Shown here: piece after piece, positions 26,201 to 34,294 of the stretch | How positions within the stretch are numbered: position 1 is the stretch's first letter | Layout of the letters: the number at the start of each line of letters is the position of its first letter | From: Bacteroidia bacterium | GTDB lineage: Bacteria > Bacteroidota > Bacteroidia > Cytophagales > Cyclobacteriaceae | NCBI GenBank assembly: GCA_030426345.1 | Contig: JAUHYU010000020.1 | Coordinates: forward strand, 1-57,626 | Length of the DNA stretch: 57,626 bases | Reading direction: 5' to 3' | Position numbers and translations under genes: made by a program | Notes under the pieces: model-generated | Told to the model about the DNA's origin: nothing | Databases searched by the model: none | Seen by the model: the letters and a program-made list of their open reading frames with translations, nothing else

Positions 26201-26688
26201 CCAGATCCTTTTACAATCACATTTACACCTGGCAAGCCTTCTCCATCATCAGCGCTTGTCACTTTCCCCGTAACGGTTATAGCCTGTTCTATCTCAACTA
26301 CCCCAAAATCACTGATATCCTTCTGTCTTATTTTCTCAACGGATATGCTGTTGTTTATTTGAGTAAACTTTAGTTTGCGCTTCTGTGAAACTTCGATGAG
26401 AACATCATATAAATTCCTTTCCCCTCCCTTGATCTCAAAATCCTTGGAATTGGAAATATTGTCTTTAGAATAGGCAAACCTGTAATTTGTTTGCGCTTCG
26501 ATCATGTTAAATACATCATCCAAGGAACCATAGCTCTGCTCAACCTCAATATAAACTTCTTTGACACTTTTGTTCTGGGCGTTGCCATTGGATGCAAGAA
26601 GTACAGATAGCGAGATTGTCTGTATCAGTATGCCATAAATAGTAAACTTCGATACCATTTTGATTAGGCGTAAAATTTTAATTTTCAT
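23206..26688 (-). CDS. susC-like: SusC/RagA TonB-dependent receptor with STN signalling domain
   Basis: After the signal peptide, residues about 48-115 form an STN domain (VEQSYGSLDDVFNMIEAQ, YDVLIEVSQKRKLKFTQ), which contacts a FecR-type anti-sigma factor. Residues about 133-210 form the CarboxypepD_reg-like domain (TVTGKVTSADDGEGLPGVNV). DEIVVVGYGTQKK starts the plug, and LSNTLAGRAPGVTIVQTSG and ATAAIYGARSANGVVLVTTK are SusC-family plug signatures. The rest is a 22-strand barrel ending MKSYTGGLNIKF. It imports glycan with energy from TonB. The STN domain and the sigma/FecR genes just upstream indicate ligand-triggered autoregulation. ATG at 26688 or 26658 could be the start; both retain the signal. 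Confidence 0.97.
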   Translation of the reverse strand: MKIKILRLIKMVSKFTIYGILIQTISLSVLLASNGNAQNKSVKEVYIEVEQSYGSLDDVFNMIEAQTNYRFAYSKDNISNSKDFEIKGGERNLYDVLIEVSQKRKLKFTQINNSISVEKIRQKDISDFGVVEIEQAITVTGKVTSADDGEGLPGVNVIVKGSGQGTVTDVEGNYGLDVPSEGSILVFSSVGFISQEIAVGTQSAININLAADVTALDEIVVVGYGTQKKVSLTGSVASVSSEDIESIPTSNLSNTLAGRAPGVTIVQTSGFVGSSSNISIRGNGSLNATSPLYVIDQIVSSKAEFDVLDPNEVESVSFLKDAATAAIYGARSANGVVLVTTKKGKIGKPVFNYKGFFTMAQPTKPIQSYTATEQLEYRNDNAETFGNPLPISQEIFDYFKDKNYELNDYIWRDPSSQQHNLSVNGGSEAIDYYMMIGGNQSKGSYTNTDYSRLNFRSNVTAKVTKNLKVNLNLSGSKRSTNRFYWPYDWDNGEGFELSDFYRTTFNWSRLYPYFVDEQGNPSSDMEDGLPVNSGGWNPVLMLQNGNYRNIEYNNFRGVFRVDWDIPGVKGLTTSFLGNYSFETRNQKNFVIHNKAYTFQSASATNPYVPGPVDPTQISVHNLSRAYEGIDESAQFNNSYQFDWFLNYDNIFGKHSVSGMVVYEQSESNGKSFNGSANELLTTSVDQIFATSTDSDRRYFNGGESEWGRASWIGRAHYEYDDRYIAEFSFRYDGSYKFAKDNRWGFFPSFSGAWRISEEDFYSIDAMSSLKLRASYGSSGDDGGRDQIAPFQFQNNYSPGSGYVFGNSMYNGIRAGTPPNPDITWEKLSSYNFGLDVGFMDDKLIGGFDFFKNHRYDILWGRERVVPGTYGASLSNENYAEVDVKGFELDLRYRDRAGDLSYSIGANMGYAKDKVILVDEPAGLEDWRSAIGHPQNRLWGYVSQGIIRDQATLDAIPSDFTQFGRDPMLGVILFEDIRGANRTEGADGIVDDNDQTWLSDNAVPRINYGISFNLAWKGLVVDMLFQGVGAYDKIVKTQNTSTGGVFQTGDRPYFELWTDRWTPERPDAPYPRAGNWGMNEFGWAPSQFWIRSGAYLRFKNLNIAYDLPISWLEQKNMKIQVFVNGTNLFVASKFKEYDPEQDRLDSYPLMKSYTGGLNIKF

Positions 26689-26770
26689 AAATTTACGTGT
26701 TCAAGTAAAACAATTATTTTATTGCTTTTCGCCATTGTTATCAGTTTCCAGACTTCGACCAATGTTTGAA

Positions 26771-26823
26771 AAGCAGGAATGTTTTTCGCCAGTACTCCTG
26801 CTTCAGAAGTACTGGTTTTTTTT
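26771..26823 (-). ncRNA. H-type pseudoknot in susC leader; opposite strand reads as a terminator
   Basis: In the susC mRNA direction, CCAGTACT (26815-26808) pairs with AGTACTGG (26796-26789, sharing no gap with the next arm). The loop contains AAGCAGG, which pairs with CCTGCTT (26777-26771). The order stem1-5', TCTG, stem2-5', stem1-3', CGAAAAACATT, stem2-3' is a textbook H-type pseudoknot with 8- and 7-bp stems and an A-rich third loop. It ends 82 bases before the susC ATG. On the plus strand the 8-bp stem is followed directly by eight T (26816-26823), an ideal intrinsic terminator for an antisense transcript. Either reading makes this a candidate regulatory RNA. Confidence 0.55.
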
Positions 26824-26828
26824 AACAA

Positions 26829-27899
26829 CTATTGATTTTCATTTTTTTGGGGTTTAATAAACACTTTATTGTCATCATTAATTTGATATTCAAACCGCAA
26901 TGCTTTGGCCATTGCGGTTAAAACATTTTCAAGGTTTTCATTTTTAAATTCCCCATAAAAGGAACCCATAATCCTATCCTGATCTTTTGCATAGATTTCT
27001 ACACCATACCAATTCTCCAGATAGTTAAATATATCTTTGCTATTTGCATCCTTAAAATAGATAATCCCGTCTTTCCACCCCAAGGTCTCAGTATAGTCAT
27101 AATCAGTTTTAAACAGTTTATTATCAGCTTTCTCATATACGGCCATATCCGACGGTTGAAGCTTTAATGTATCGTTGCCATTGTCATTGTGCAGTATCGT
27201 ACTGACGCTTCCTTCATACACGGCCACCTTAATACTGCCATTTTCTCTATAGGCATTTACATTAAAAGCAGTACCTGTGACACGGGTAGATATATTTCCT
27301 GTATGGACTATGAATGGCTTTTGTGGATCCTTGGAGATTTCAAAAAACGCTTCCCCTTCAAGGTATACTTCCCGTTTATGTAAGCCAAAATCATCGCTAA
27401 TGCGAAGTTTACTGGATGCGTTCAACTTAATTACACTACCATCCGTCAGGTGGATCGTACTTTTGCGGCCAGTCGGGTTCTCCTTGATTTTTTCATATTG
27501 AATTGAAGTTTCTTGATGTGCGACCGATTTTAGCTTCAATTGATAAAAAACAAAACCAAATGAAGTTAATAGCAGGACAGATGCAGCAACAGCAATAACC
27601 TTTTTTAAATACAATGACCTTCTTTCGCCTTTCTCGTCGATTTTTCGAAGTGATATGGGCCTTTCATCCCTAATCACCTTTTCAAAAATATCATCAATCT
27701 CAACTTGGGATGCTCTGGCTGAGGGGAAATTGATAGATAAAAGAATCTCCCTTGCCTCCATTACCAAATGCTTCCTGTCCTCATGATTTTGCATCCACGA
27801 TTCCCAATAGAAGTTCAACTTTTCATCAGGGGTTTTTACCCATTTTTGAAACGTCTCATCCTTTACAAAATCCAAAGGGGAATAATTCTGGTACTTCAT
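26829..27899 (-). CDS. FecR-family anti-sigma factor
   Basis: A cytosolic N-terminal part (residues 1-105, FVKDETFQKWVKTPDEKLNF) is followed by one transmembrane segment (about 112-131, VIAVAASVLLLTSFGFVFYQ). Next comes the periplasmic FecR domain: HLTDGSVIKLNASSKLRI, REVYLEGEAFFEISKDPQKP, HTGNISTRVTGTAFNVNAY. The end is the DUF4974-type domain (SKDIFNYLENWYGVEIYAKD). It holds the sigma factor encoded just upstream until the SusC STN domain signals that substrate is bound. It lies 199 bases after the sigma gene and 140 before susC. Confidence 0.95.
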   Translation of the reverse strand: MKYQNYSPLDFVKDETFQKWVKTPDEKLNFYWESWMQNHEDRKHLVMEAREILLSINFPSARASQVEIDDIFEKVIRDERPISLRKIDEKGERRSLYLKKVIAVAASVLLLTSFGFVFYQLKLKSVAHQETSIQYEKIKENPTGRKSTIHLTDGSVIKLNASSKLRISDDFGLHKREVYLEGEAFFEISKDPQKPFIVHTGNISTRVTGTAFNVNAYRENGSIKVAVYEGSVSTILHNDNGNDTLKLQPSDMAVYEKADNKLFKTDYDYTETLGWKDGIIYFKDANSKDIFNYLENWYGVEIYAKDQDRIMGSFYGEFKNENLENVLTAMAKALRFEYQINDDNKVFIKPQKNENQ

Positions 27900-28078
27900 T
27901 TGTTTACATTCAATTTCAGATCGCCATCTACCTACAACTTATACAGACATGAATCTTAAAAATGACATCAAAAAAAATTAACTTTTTTTAGCTGCATGGC
28001 AACTGAGGATAAAATGGAAAAGTACGCGGTCAGGATATCGCTCAAACAATGTGCGCTTATGGATGTCCCAGATGAGAG

Positions 28079-28100
28079 TTCATGGATTTTGAGGCACTTT
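28079..28100 (+). repeat. Dispersed repeat copy at the 3' end of the sigma gene
   Basis: TTCATGGATTTTGAGGCACT followed by TT. It touches the stop codon of the sigma gene (28099-28101). A small GCACT/AGTGC hairpin follows at 28094-28107. Confidence 0.6.
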
Positions 28101-28758
28101 ACAGTGCAAAAAACATCGCAAGAAGATTATTTTTCACAGGCCCCAGTTGGGTTTTAAGGGCATCAATGGATTTATATATCAAATTTCTGGCTGATTTTAC
28201 GTTGCTCAATCCCATGATCGAGGCAACTTCATTATAGCCCATAGATTGGTAGAAATAATAATAAATGCACTCCCTTTGCCTTTTACTCAAATTCAACAGT
28301 GCCTTTTCCAGGACTTTTCTTTTTCCATCATCCAATTGGCTTTCCATAAGTTTTACCTCATGCGAACTTTCTATGACGATGTTGCTGAAAGATTCCATTT
28401 TAGAAAAACACACTAGTTTGTTATGTTTCAGGTACCGGAATATTTTTCTGCGAAAGGCTTTGAACAGATAAAATTTGATGGAAGGTGCTTCCCCAAGGTT
28501 TTTTCTATTTTTCCTTATATCAATCAAAAGATCTTGCAATAGATCCTTAATGAGCCCGCCGTCACTTGTAAACTGTTGACCATATTGATATATTTCTTGA
28601 AAGTAGGTACGATAGATGTGATTAAATGCGCCTTCATTACCGCACTTAAATTCATGCCATATTTCGGCATCGGGCAAATCAGCAATGGAAAATCTGGAAT
28701 GGATAATACCCAAATTTTTAATTATAGCCCCTGTACTATCTGATCTTTCAGTGTTCAT
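28099..28758 (-). CDS. FecI-like ECF sigma factor of the PUL
   Basis: Region 2 is seen in WHEFKCGNEGAFNHIYRTYF, GGLIKDLLQDLLIDIRK and IKFYLFKAFRRKIFRYLK. Region 4 is seen in LLNLSKRQRECIYYYFYQSM and NEVASIMGLSNVKSARNLIY. This is the Bacteroidota 'sigma-70, Bacteroides expansion' type that pairs with FecR. It should direct transcription of the susCD operon once released by FecR. The adjacent order sigma-fecR-susC-susD is the classical trans-envelope switch. It is preceded by an inverted repeat at 28786-28827. Confidence 0.93.
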   Translation of the reverse strand: MNTERSDSTGAIIKNLGIIHSRFSIADLPDAEIWHEFKCGNEGAFNHIYRTYFQEIYQYGQQFTSDGGLIKDLLQDLLIDIRKNRKNLGEAPSIKFYLFKAFRRKIFRYLKHNKLVCFSKMESFSNIVIESSHEVKLMESQLDDGKRKVLEKALLNLSKRQRECIYYYFYQSMGYNEVASIMGLSNVKSARNLIYKSIDALKTQLGPVKNNLLAMFFAL

Positions 28759-28785
28759 ATCCTACTTAGGTTGTGGGATCAAATA

Positions 28786-28827
28786 AAAATGACGCTTTTA
28801 AGCCAAAAGAACACAGAACGTCATTTT
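28786..28827. promoter_or_regulatory. Inverted repeat upstream of the PUL sigma gene
   Basis: AAAATGACG (28786-28794) and CGTCATTTT (28819-28827) are perfect 9-base arms with a 24-base gap. A third half-site-like AACGTCATT lies near 28900. It sits 28 bases upstream of the sigma ATG, a position suited to an operator or a leader hairpin. The rest of the gap 28759-29034 has no gene. Confidence 0.45.
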
Positions 28828-29034
28828 GGGAGTTAAGCTTTTCAACCATCAATTATTTGTGAACCGGATTGTCGATAGTCAGTCAAAAATTCGATCCATA
28901 AAACGTCATTATTAATTGATTACTGAAAAGGTAGCAATTTGGTTGATCAAATTCAAACATATTGTTGGATTCCCGCAATGCAATAAATACGTTAATTCAA
29001 TTTTCAAAAGTCTTATTTACTTTAATTGCTAATT

Positions 29035-29727
29035 TCACTCTCCCTCTTCCAACCTGTACCCAACCCCGTGCACATTGGTTATTTTGATATTGGGATCCTG
29101 AGACAGGATTTTGCGCAGTTTTGAGATGAATACGTCCATGGACCTGGCCACGAATATGCCATCATCTTCCCAGATAGTCTTCATGATCAGGTTGCGCTCC
29201 ACGACCTGGTTTTTGTGCTGGGCAAGGATTTTCAACAATCGGGCCTCTTTGTTGGTAAGCTTGATTGATTGTCCATGCGCTGATAACGATTGATCGTGAA
29301 AGTCAAAACTATATTTTCCCATGGAAAATTGATCCTTTTGGTCGGCATTTGTTGGGTGACCATACACACGCTTCAGCACGGCTTCTAAGCGGAGCAGAAA
29401 CTCTTCGAGGCTAAACGGCTTGGTGATATAATCATCCCCTCCCGCCTTAAATCCCTTGATCCGGTCGTTCTGCTGGCTTTTTGCGGTTAGAAATATGATC
29501 GGGGTTTTCGCATTGTATTTTCGCACATCGAAGGTGAGGGAAAAGCCATCCTTGCGTGGCAGCATCACATCAAAAACACAAAGATGAAATTCGTCATTGT
29601 GAAAAGCCGTCAGACCTTTTTCGCCATCTTGGCAAAGCCGCACTTCATAGCCGGCCATGACCAAGTTGTCTTTGAGCATGAACCCCAGGCTTTCATCATC
29701 TTCGACCAAAAGAATCTTGAATTTCAA
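29035..29727 (-). CDS. OmpR-family response regulator
   Basis: The receiver domain (residues 1-120) has the acidic pair E9/D10, phospho-acceptor Asp53 in VFDVMLPRKDG, the TAKSQ switch residue and the KPFS lysine. The C-terminal winged-helix DNA-binding domain (about 130-230) has LTNKEARLLKILAQH and the VFISKLRKIL recognition region ending VHGVGYRLE. The sensor kinase gene lies just upstream, 6 bases apart, so both come from one transcript. Targets are unknown. Confidence 0.96.
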   Translation of the reverse strand: MKFKILLVEDDESLGFMLKDNLVMAGYEVRLCQDGEKGLTAFHNDEFHLCVFDVMLPRKDGFSLTFDVRKYNAKTPIIFLTAKSQQNDRIKGFKAGGDDYITKPFSLEEFLLRLEAVLKRVYGHPTNADQKDQFSMGKYSFDFHDQSLSAHGQSIKLTNKEARLLKILAQHKNQVVERNLIMKTIWEDDGIFVARSMDVFISKLRKILSQDPNIKITNVHGVGYRLEEGE

Positions 29728-29733
29728 TGGCTA

Positions 29734-31002
29734 TTATTTGAACGGAAGAAAAATATCGAATTGTGAACCGTAGCCTAGTTTGCTTTTGAGGCTAATCCTG
29801 CCGCGATGAGCCTCCACGATGGTTTTTACATAACTCAGACCCAATCCAAAACCTTTCACATTATGCACGTCACCTGTAGGCACCCTAAAGAATTTGTCAA
29901 ATACGTACATTTGAAAATCCTCCTTGATCCCAATCCCCGCATCTTTGATAGAGATCAAAAGACCACCTTTTTCATTGCTTGTGGCAATGTGGATGTCGGG
30001 ATGGTTTTTGGCATACTTTTCAGCATTGTCCAACACGTTATAAATCGTATTGCTAAGATGAAATTCATCAGCAAGCACCTCAGGATTTTTGGCCTTTAAG
30101 TCCACGTCCAAAACCCCTGTTTTCTCATGGATCCTCATGCCCATGCTTTCGGTTATCCGGTGGATGAGTTCATGGATATTTACTGCTTTTTGGTCAAGGC
30201 GCAACTCGTTTTTGTCCAAGGTACCGATTTGGAGCACACGCTCAACCTGGGTTTTCAAGCGCTGATTTTCACTATGGATAATTTGAAAATACTGCTGTTG
30301 TTTAGCAGATTCTACCCTATGGCTTTTAAGGGCTTCACTGGCCAATTCAATATTGGCGATAGGTGTTTTGAATTCATGGGTCAGGTTGTTGATAAAATCT
30401 TCTTTGATCTCAGCCAGCCTTCTTTCTTTCAGCAAAGTGATCATGGCATAACTAAAAAATGCGACCATCAATAGTAGCACTACGGACGAAAAAATCCAGA
30501 TTTTGAGTTCGCCCGCGATTACCGAAAACCTATTTGGAAAGTAAACGGCAAAATTGCTCTTTTCACTATCGGATTCAGGAATGGCATCATTCGCATGGTC
30601 GATCTGCCACTGGATCGTCGCCGGAATATAGGCGCCATACACCAACGTATCATCAGAAGCTTTGTAAATCCCCAATTCGTAATCAGCTTTCAAACTTCGG
30701 ATGCCCAATTCCTGCTTGAGCAAACTATCCAACAATTCGGGATTGATGGCCGCATTGAGCTCGGCAAAAAAGAAGTTGGAAGACAGCTGTCGGATATGGG
30801 TTTCGGCTGGTTTGGCAGATGGATCTTCGGCAACTATGGAATCCGCGATATTTTTGAGAGCAATCTGGACCGTATGGTTAAACTGCTTTTCCTGAATGTC
30901 AAAAGCCCGTTTCAACCAAAACCCCTGCACGAAAAGTAGGCCCATCATCACGATAGATCCAAATAGTATAATGCGGCGTAAATTTTTTCTGGCCATAAAC
31001 AA
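29734..31002 (-). CDS. Membrane sensor histidine kinase
   Basis: TM1 lies at about residues 9-29 (RRIILFGSIVMMGLLFVQGF) and TM2 at 168-189. Between them is a 135-residue periplasmic sensor with no recognisable domain. The H box INNLTHEFKTPIANIEL carries phospho-acceptor His209. The ATPase domain has N box NVLDNAEKYAK, G1 IKDAGIGI, F box FDKFFRV and G2 GFGLGLSYVK. It lacks a clear HAMP domain. It is paired with the response regulator 6 bases downstream and is divergent from the DUF2723 gene 121 bases away. Confidence 0.95.
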   Translation of the reverse strand: MFMARKNLRRIILFGSIVMMGLLFVQGFWLKRAFDIQEKQFNHTVQIALKNIADSIVAEDPSAKPAETHIRQLSSNFFFAELNAAINPELLDSLLKQELGIRSLKADYELGIYKASDDTLVYGAYIPATIQWQIDHANDAIPESDSEKSNFAVYFPNRFSVIAGELKIWIFSSVVLLLMVAFFSYAMITLLKERRLAEIKEDFINNLTHEFKTPIANIELASEALKSHRVESAKQQQYFQIIHSENQRLKTQVERVLQIGTLDKNELRLDQKAVNIHELIHRITESMGMRIHEKTGVLDVDLKAKNPEVLADEFHLSNTIYNVLDNAEKYAKNHPDIHIATSNEKGGLLISIKDAGIGIKEDFQMYVFDKFFRVPTGDVHNVKGFGLGLSYVKTIVEAHRGRISLKSKLGYGSQFDIFLPFK

Positions 31003-31112
31003 ATATAATCACTTACATCCCTGAGCGGTAATTTTTTAACATTTCATTAACACTTTTTTACATCCATTTAACCTTTGAATGAGCACACGTGGCTAAGATT
31101 ACCCCATACTAA

Positions 31113-31138
31113 TTCATGGATTTATGGGGCTTTTTGAC
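31113..31138 (+). repeat. Dispersed repeat copy overlapping a start codon
   Basis: TTCATGGATTTATGGGGC then TTTTTGAC. The internal ATG at 31124 is the start codon of the DUF2723 gene, and ATGGGGCTTTTTGAC encodes its first residues MGLFD. The repeat therefore covers the end of the leader and the first five codons. Confidence 0.6.
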
Positions 31139-34100
31139 AAACGAAAAACATTTTATCTCCTACTAGGCTTAGCGCTGATCATTGTTGGGTTCATAGTTAT
31201 GAAACTGGAACCGGCAGAGTTTGGTCTTGGTTTTTTGGCACTGACCATCGCTCCGATTCTAATTCTGTCCGGTTATATTTTAGGTATAAAATCCATTTTC
31301 CCCAAGAGTATTTCCATAGACAAATGGAAACAAGACGCACCATTTCTTATCTCCGGCTGGGCAACATTTTTAATTGCCTTAGTTGTTTATATTTTGACTC
31401 TTGAAGAAACTGCCAGTCTTTGGGATTGTGCCGAATTCATTGCCTGCGCTTATAAATTGCAAGTGCCTCACCCCCCAGGCGCACCTCTTTTTCTCATGAT
31501 CAGCAGGGTTTTTTCCATGCTTGCCTTGGGCGATAATATGAAAGTCGCCTTTTTGACAGACATGTCTTCTGCTGTCAGCAGCGCCGTTTCCGTGATGTTT
31601 GTGTTTTGGTCGGTTGTGATGCTTGGCAGGCGAATAAATTCTAAAGCATCCAAATTTGCATTGACCTTATCCGGGTTGGCAGGAGGTTTTTCGATAGCAT
31701 TTGCAGATTCGTTTTGGTTTTCGGCCGTGGAAGCAGAAACCTACGCCATGGCAACCATGTTTCTCGCCATCTGCTTTTGGGCTATTTTAAAATGGGATCA
31801 GGATGAAAATAATTCATGGTTGATATTTTTAATGTATGCACTGGGATTATCTATCGGCGTACATCCAATGACCTTACTGGTGTTGCCAGCGGTTACCCTT
31901 TTCATAGTGTTCAAATTCCATGAATTTTCATGGAAAGCCCTCCTTTTGGCAACTTGTCTTGGAGGGCTTTCCATTTTGTTTCTCAACCAAGTTGTTTTGT
32001 TTGGTTTGCCAGACGTGATGAAGTATGCAGATATTTTTTTTGTGAACAGCCTCAGACTCCCATTTTATTCTGGAGCCATTACTGTTCCTATACTGATAAT
32101 TGTATTTGGATATATGCTGTATGCCTGGAGTATAAAAAAGCAGCGAAAAAACCTATCTATTTCCATGGTAGGGTTGTTGTACTTTTTGATCGGATATTCC
32201 TGCTATTTTATGATTATCATCCGTTCCCAAGCCAATACGCCCATCGACGAGCACAATCCGGATAACATCATTTCGCTAGCTTCTTACCTCAAACGGGAAT
32301 CGTATGGATCACGGCCAATTGTATACGGACCAAATTTTACTTCTAAAATAAAATCCTATAAAAAAGGGAAAGCTATATATGTGAAAGGCGAAAATTCCTA
32401 CAACATTGCAGACTACAAAACCGAATATGTATATGAAAAAAGCAGCCAAACCATCCTTCCGAGAATGTACAGCAACGAGCCAAACCACATTCAGACCTAT
32501 CGGGAATGGGCCGGTTTGAAAAACGTACAGCAACCGAAATTCATGGATAATTTTGCCTTTTTGATCAGGTATCAGATCGGTCAAATGTACCTGCGCTACC
32601 TGATGTTCAATTTTGCCGGAAGGGAAAGTGACATCCAACATGCCCCGTGGCTGAGCCCTTTGGACGCTTTGGAAAAGGTACCGGATTCCATGAAGGCCAA
32701 CAAAGCCCGGAATAATTTCTTCATGTTGCCTTTGCTACTTGGGATTTTAGGCATGGTTTTTCAATATAAAAAAGACAAGGCAGGCTTTTGGGCAACCATG
32801 GCATTTTTCCTATTCCTGGGCGCAATACTCGCTTTCTACCTCAACTCACCTCCCAACGAACCCCGGGAACGGGATTATATTTATGTCGGCTCCTATCTGG
32901 CATTTGCCATTTGGTGTGGCATTGGTGCCATGGGAATTTGTGCCTTTTTGGAGCAAAAAAGCCTCAAAAATCCATGGAGGCTTGTGGTGGGGATACTCAT
33001 TTTTTCTGTCCCGATCATCATGCTCGTAGAGGGTTATGACGACCACAACCGATCCGGCCGAACCCTACAAGTGGACCATGCCAGAAATACATTGGCCAGC
33101 TGTGCGCCAAGCGCCATTTTATTTACAGGCGGAGATAACGATACTTTTCCGCTGTGGTACGTGCAAGAAGTCGAAGGTTTTCGCACAGATGTGCGCGTGA
33201 TCGTGCTTAGTTATTTCAATGGAGACTGGTACATCGACCAAATGAAGCGGCGGGTTTATGATTCTGATGCTTTGCCATTTTCAGTGGAAAAGAAAGACTA
33301 TCGGCAAGGAGGTTTGAACGATGCCTTGCCTTTTACAGAAAACCCTAACATAAAGGGTGCCATCAATCTGGAGCGATATTTGGATTTGGTCAAATCCGAA
33401 AACAAAGCCATCCAAGTAGCTGTGTCCAATGACACCAAATACAATTCGATCCCGTCCAAGACATTTTATATGGATATTGATAAAGAAAAAATCCTGTATA
33501 AAAATATCATTCCGAAGGAATTTGAACCATCTATACCCAATAAATTTGAAATAAAGTGGAAAGGAAATTTCATGGAAAAAAGTGCCTTTATGGTGCTGGA
33601 TTTGATCGCCACCAACCAGTGGCATCGACCTATTTATTTCAACCTGACTTCCCTCAATTCCATTGCGCTCGACCTGAAAAGCCATGTGCTTTGTGAGGGA
33701 CAGGTTTATCGACTTTTGCCTATCGAGCTTTCACAGGATAGAGCGATTGACATCGAAAAAATGTATCAAAATCTCATAAATAAATCAGTTTACAATGATC
33801 TCGACGATGAAAATGCATATTATAACCATGAGGATTTTCAGTTGAGAATACTTCAAAACCTAAGATCGAACTACAATGACTTGGTAGAAAAATTGGTTAA
33901 AAACCATCAACACAAAAAAGCAAAAGAAACAGTGGATTTTGTGTATGTACATCTTCATGGAAAAAATAAGCCAATCGGCATCACATCGCTCAGAACGGTC
34001 GATTTACTTTTCCAGCTTCATGAAAATGATCATGCGGAAAACCTTGCCAACCAGCTCTACAAACAAGCCGATCAACTGCTAAATTACTATCATTCCCATC

Positions 34101-34237
34101 AGGAATTAAAATCAACCAATGCACAAATACAATTTTATTCATTGCAACAATTGCAAGGAATCGCTGCAAAATACGGACAGCCGAACTTGGCAGAAAAGTG
34201 TCGGAAAGCATTTGATAAATATTATGAGGGATTATGA
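31124..34237 (+). CDS. DUF2723 membrane protein, likely O-glycosyltransferase (PMT-like)
   Basis: The first 230 residues have a chain of transmembrane helices with the DUF2723 signature region LEETASLWDCAEFIACAYKLQ followed by VPHPPGAPLFLMISRVFS and a following MAFLTD-like MKVAFLTDMSSAVSSA. DUF2723 proteins belong to the GT-C superfamily with protein O-mannosyltransferases; the acidic pair in WDCAEF corresponds to the catalytic loop. More helices occur to about residue 640. The C-terminal 400 residues are soluble, with FTGGDNDTFPLWYVQE near 665, and end in helical repeats. General protein O-glycosylation in Bacteroidota is a plausible role. The start codon lies inside a dispersed repeat. Confidence 0.88.
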   Translation: MGLFDKRKTFYLLLGLALIIVGFIVMKLEPAEFGLGFLALTIAPILILSGYILGIKSIFPKSISIDKWKQDAPFLISGWATFLIALVVYILTLEETASLWDCAEFIACAYKLQVPHPPGAPLFLMISRVFSMLALGDNMKVAFLTDMSSAVSSAVSVMFVFWSVVMLGRRINSKASKFALTLSGLAGGFSIAFADSFWFSAVEAETYAMATMFLAICFWAILKWDQDENNSWLIFLMYALGLSIGVHPMTLLVLPAVTLFIVFKFHEFSWKALLLATCLGGLSILFLNQVVLFGLPDVMKYADIFFVNSLRLPFYSGAITVPILIIVFGYMLYAWSIKKQRKNLSISMVGLLYFLIGYSCYFMIIIRSQANTPIDEHNPDNIISLASYLKRESYGSRPIVYGPNFTSKIKSYKKGKAIYVKGENSYNIADYKTEYVYEKSSQTILPRMYSNEPNHIQTYREWAGLKNVQQPKFMDNFAFLIRYQIGQMYLRYLMFNFAGRESDIQHAPWLSPLDALEKVPDSMKANKARNNFFMLPLLLGILGMVFQYKKDKAGFWATMAFFLFLGAILAFYLNSPPNEPRERDYIYVGSYLAFAIWCGIGAMGICAFLEQKSLKNPWRLVVGILIFSVPIIMLVEGYDDHNRSGRTLQVDHARNTLASCAPSAILFTGGDNDTFPLWYVQEVEGFRTDVRVIVLSYFNGDWYIDQMKRRVYDSDALPFSVEKKDYRQGGLNDALPFTENPNIKGAINLERYLDLVKSENKAIQVAVSNDTKYNSIPSKTFYMDIDKEKILYKNIIPKEFEPSIPNKFEIKWKGNFMEKSAFMVLDLIATNQWHRPIYFNLTSLNSIALDLKSHVLCEGQVYRLLPIELSQDRAIDIEKMYQNLINKSVYNDLDDENAYYNHEDFQLRILQNLRSNYNDLVEKLVKNHQHKKAKETVDFVYVHLHGKNKPIGITSLRTVDLLFQLHENDHAENLANQLYKQADQLLNYYHSHQELKSTNAQIQFYSLQQLQGIAAKYGQPNLAEKCRKAFDKYYEGL
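31930..31974. repeat. Perfect 14-bp inverted repeat inside the DUF2723 gene
   Basis: ATGGAAAGCCCTCC (31930-31943) and GGAGGGCTTTCCAT (31961-31974) are perfect reverse complements with a 17-base loop. They fall in the coding frame of transmembrane sequence (SWKALLLATCLGGLS). The TTCATGGA start is reminiscent of the intergenic repeat family. Confidence 0.8.
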
Positions 34238-34294
34238 TTTCATCTCAGATTATTGACCCAGAAAAGCAAAAAGAAATCAACAGATTGTTTACTC

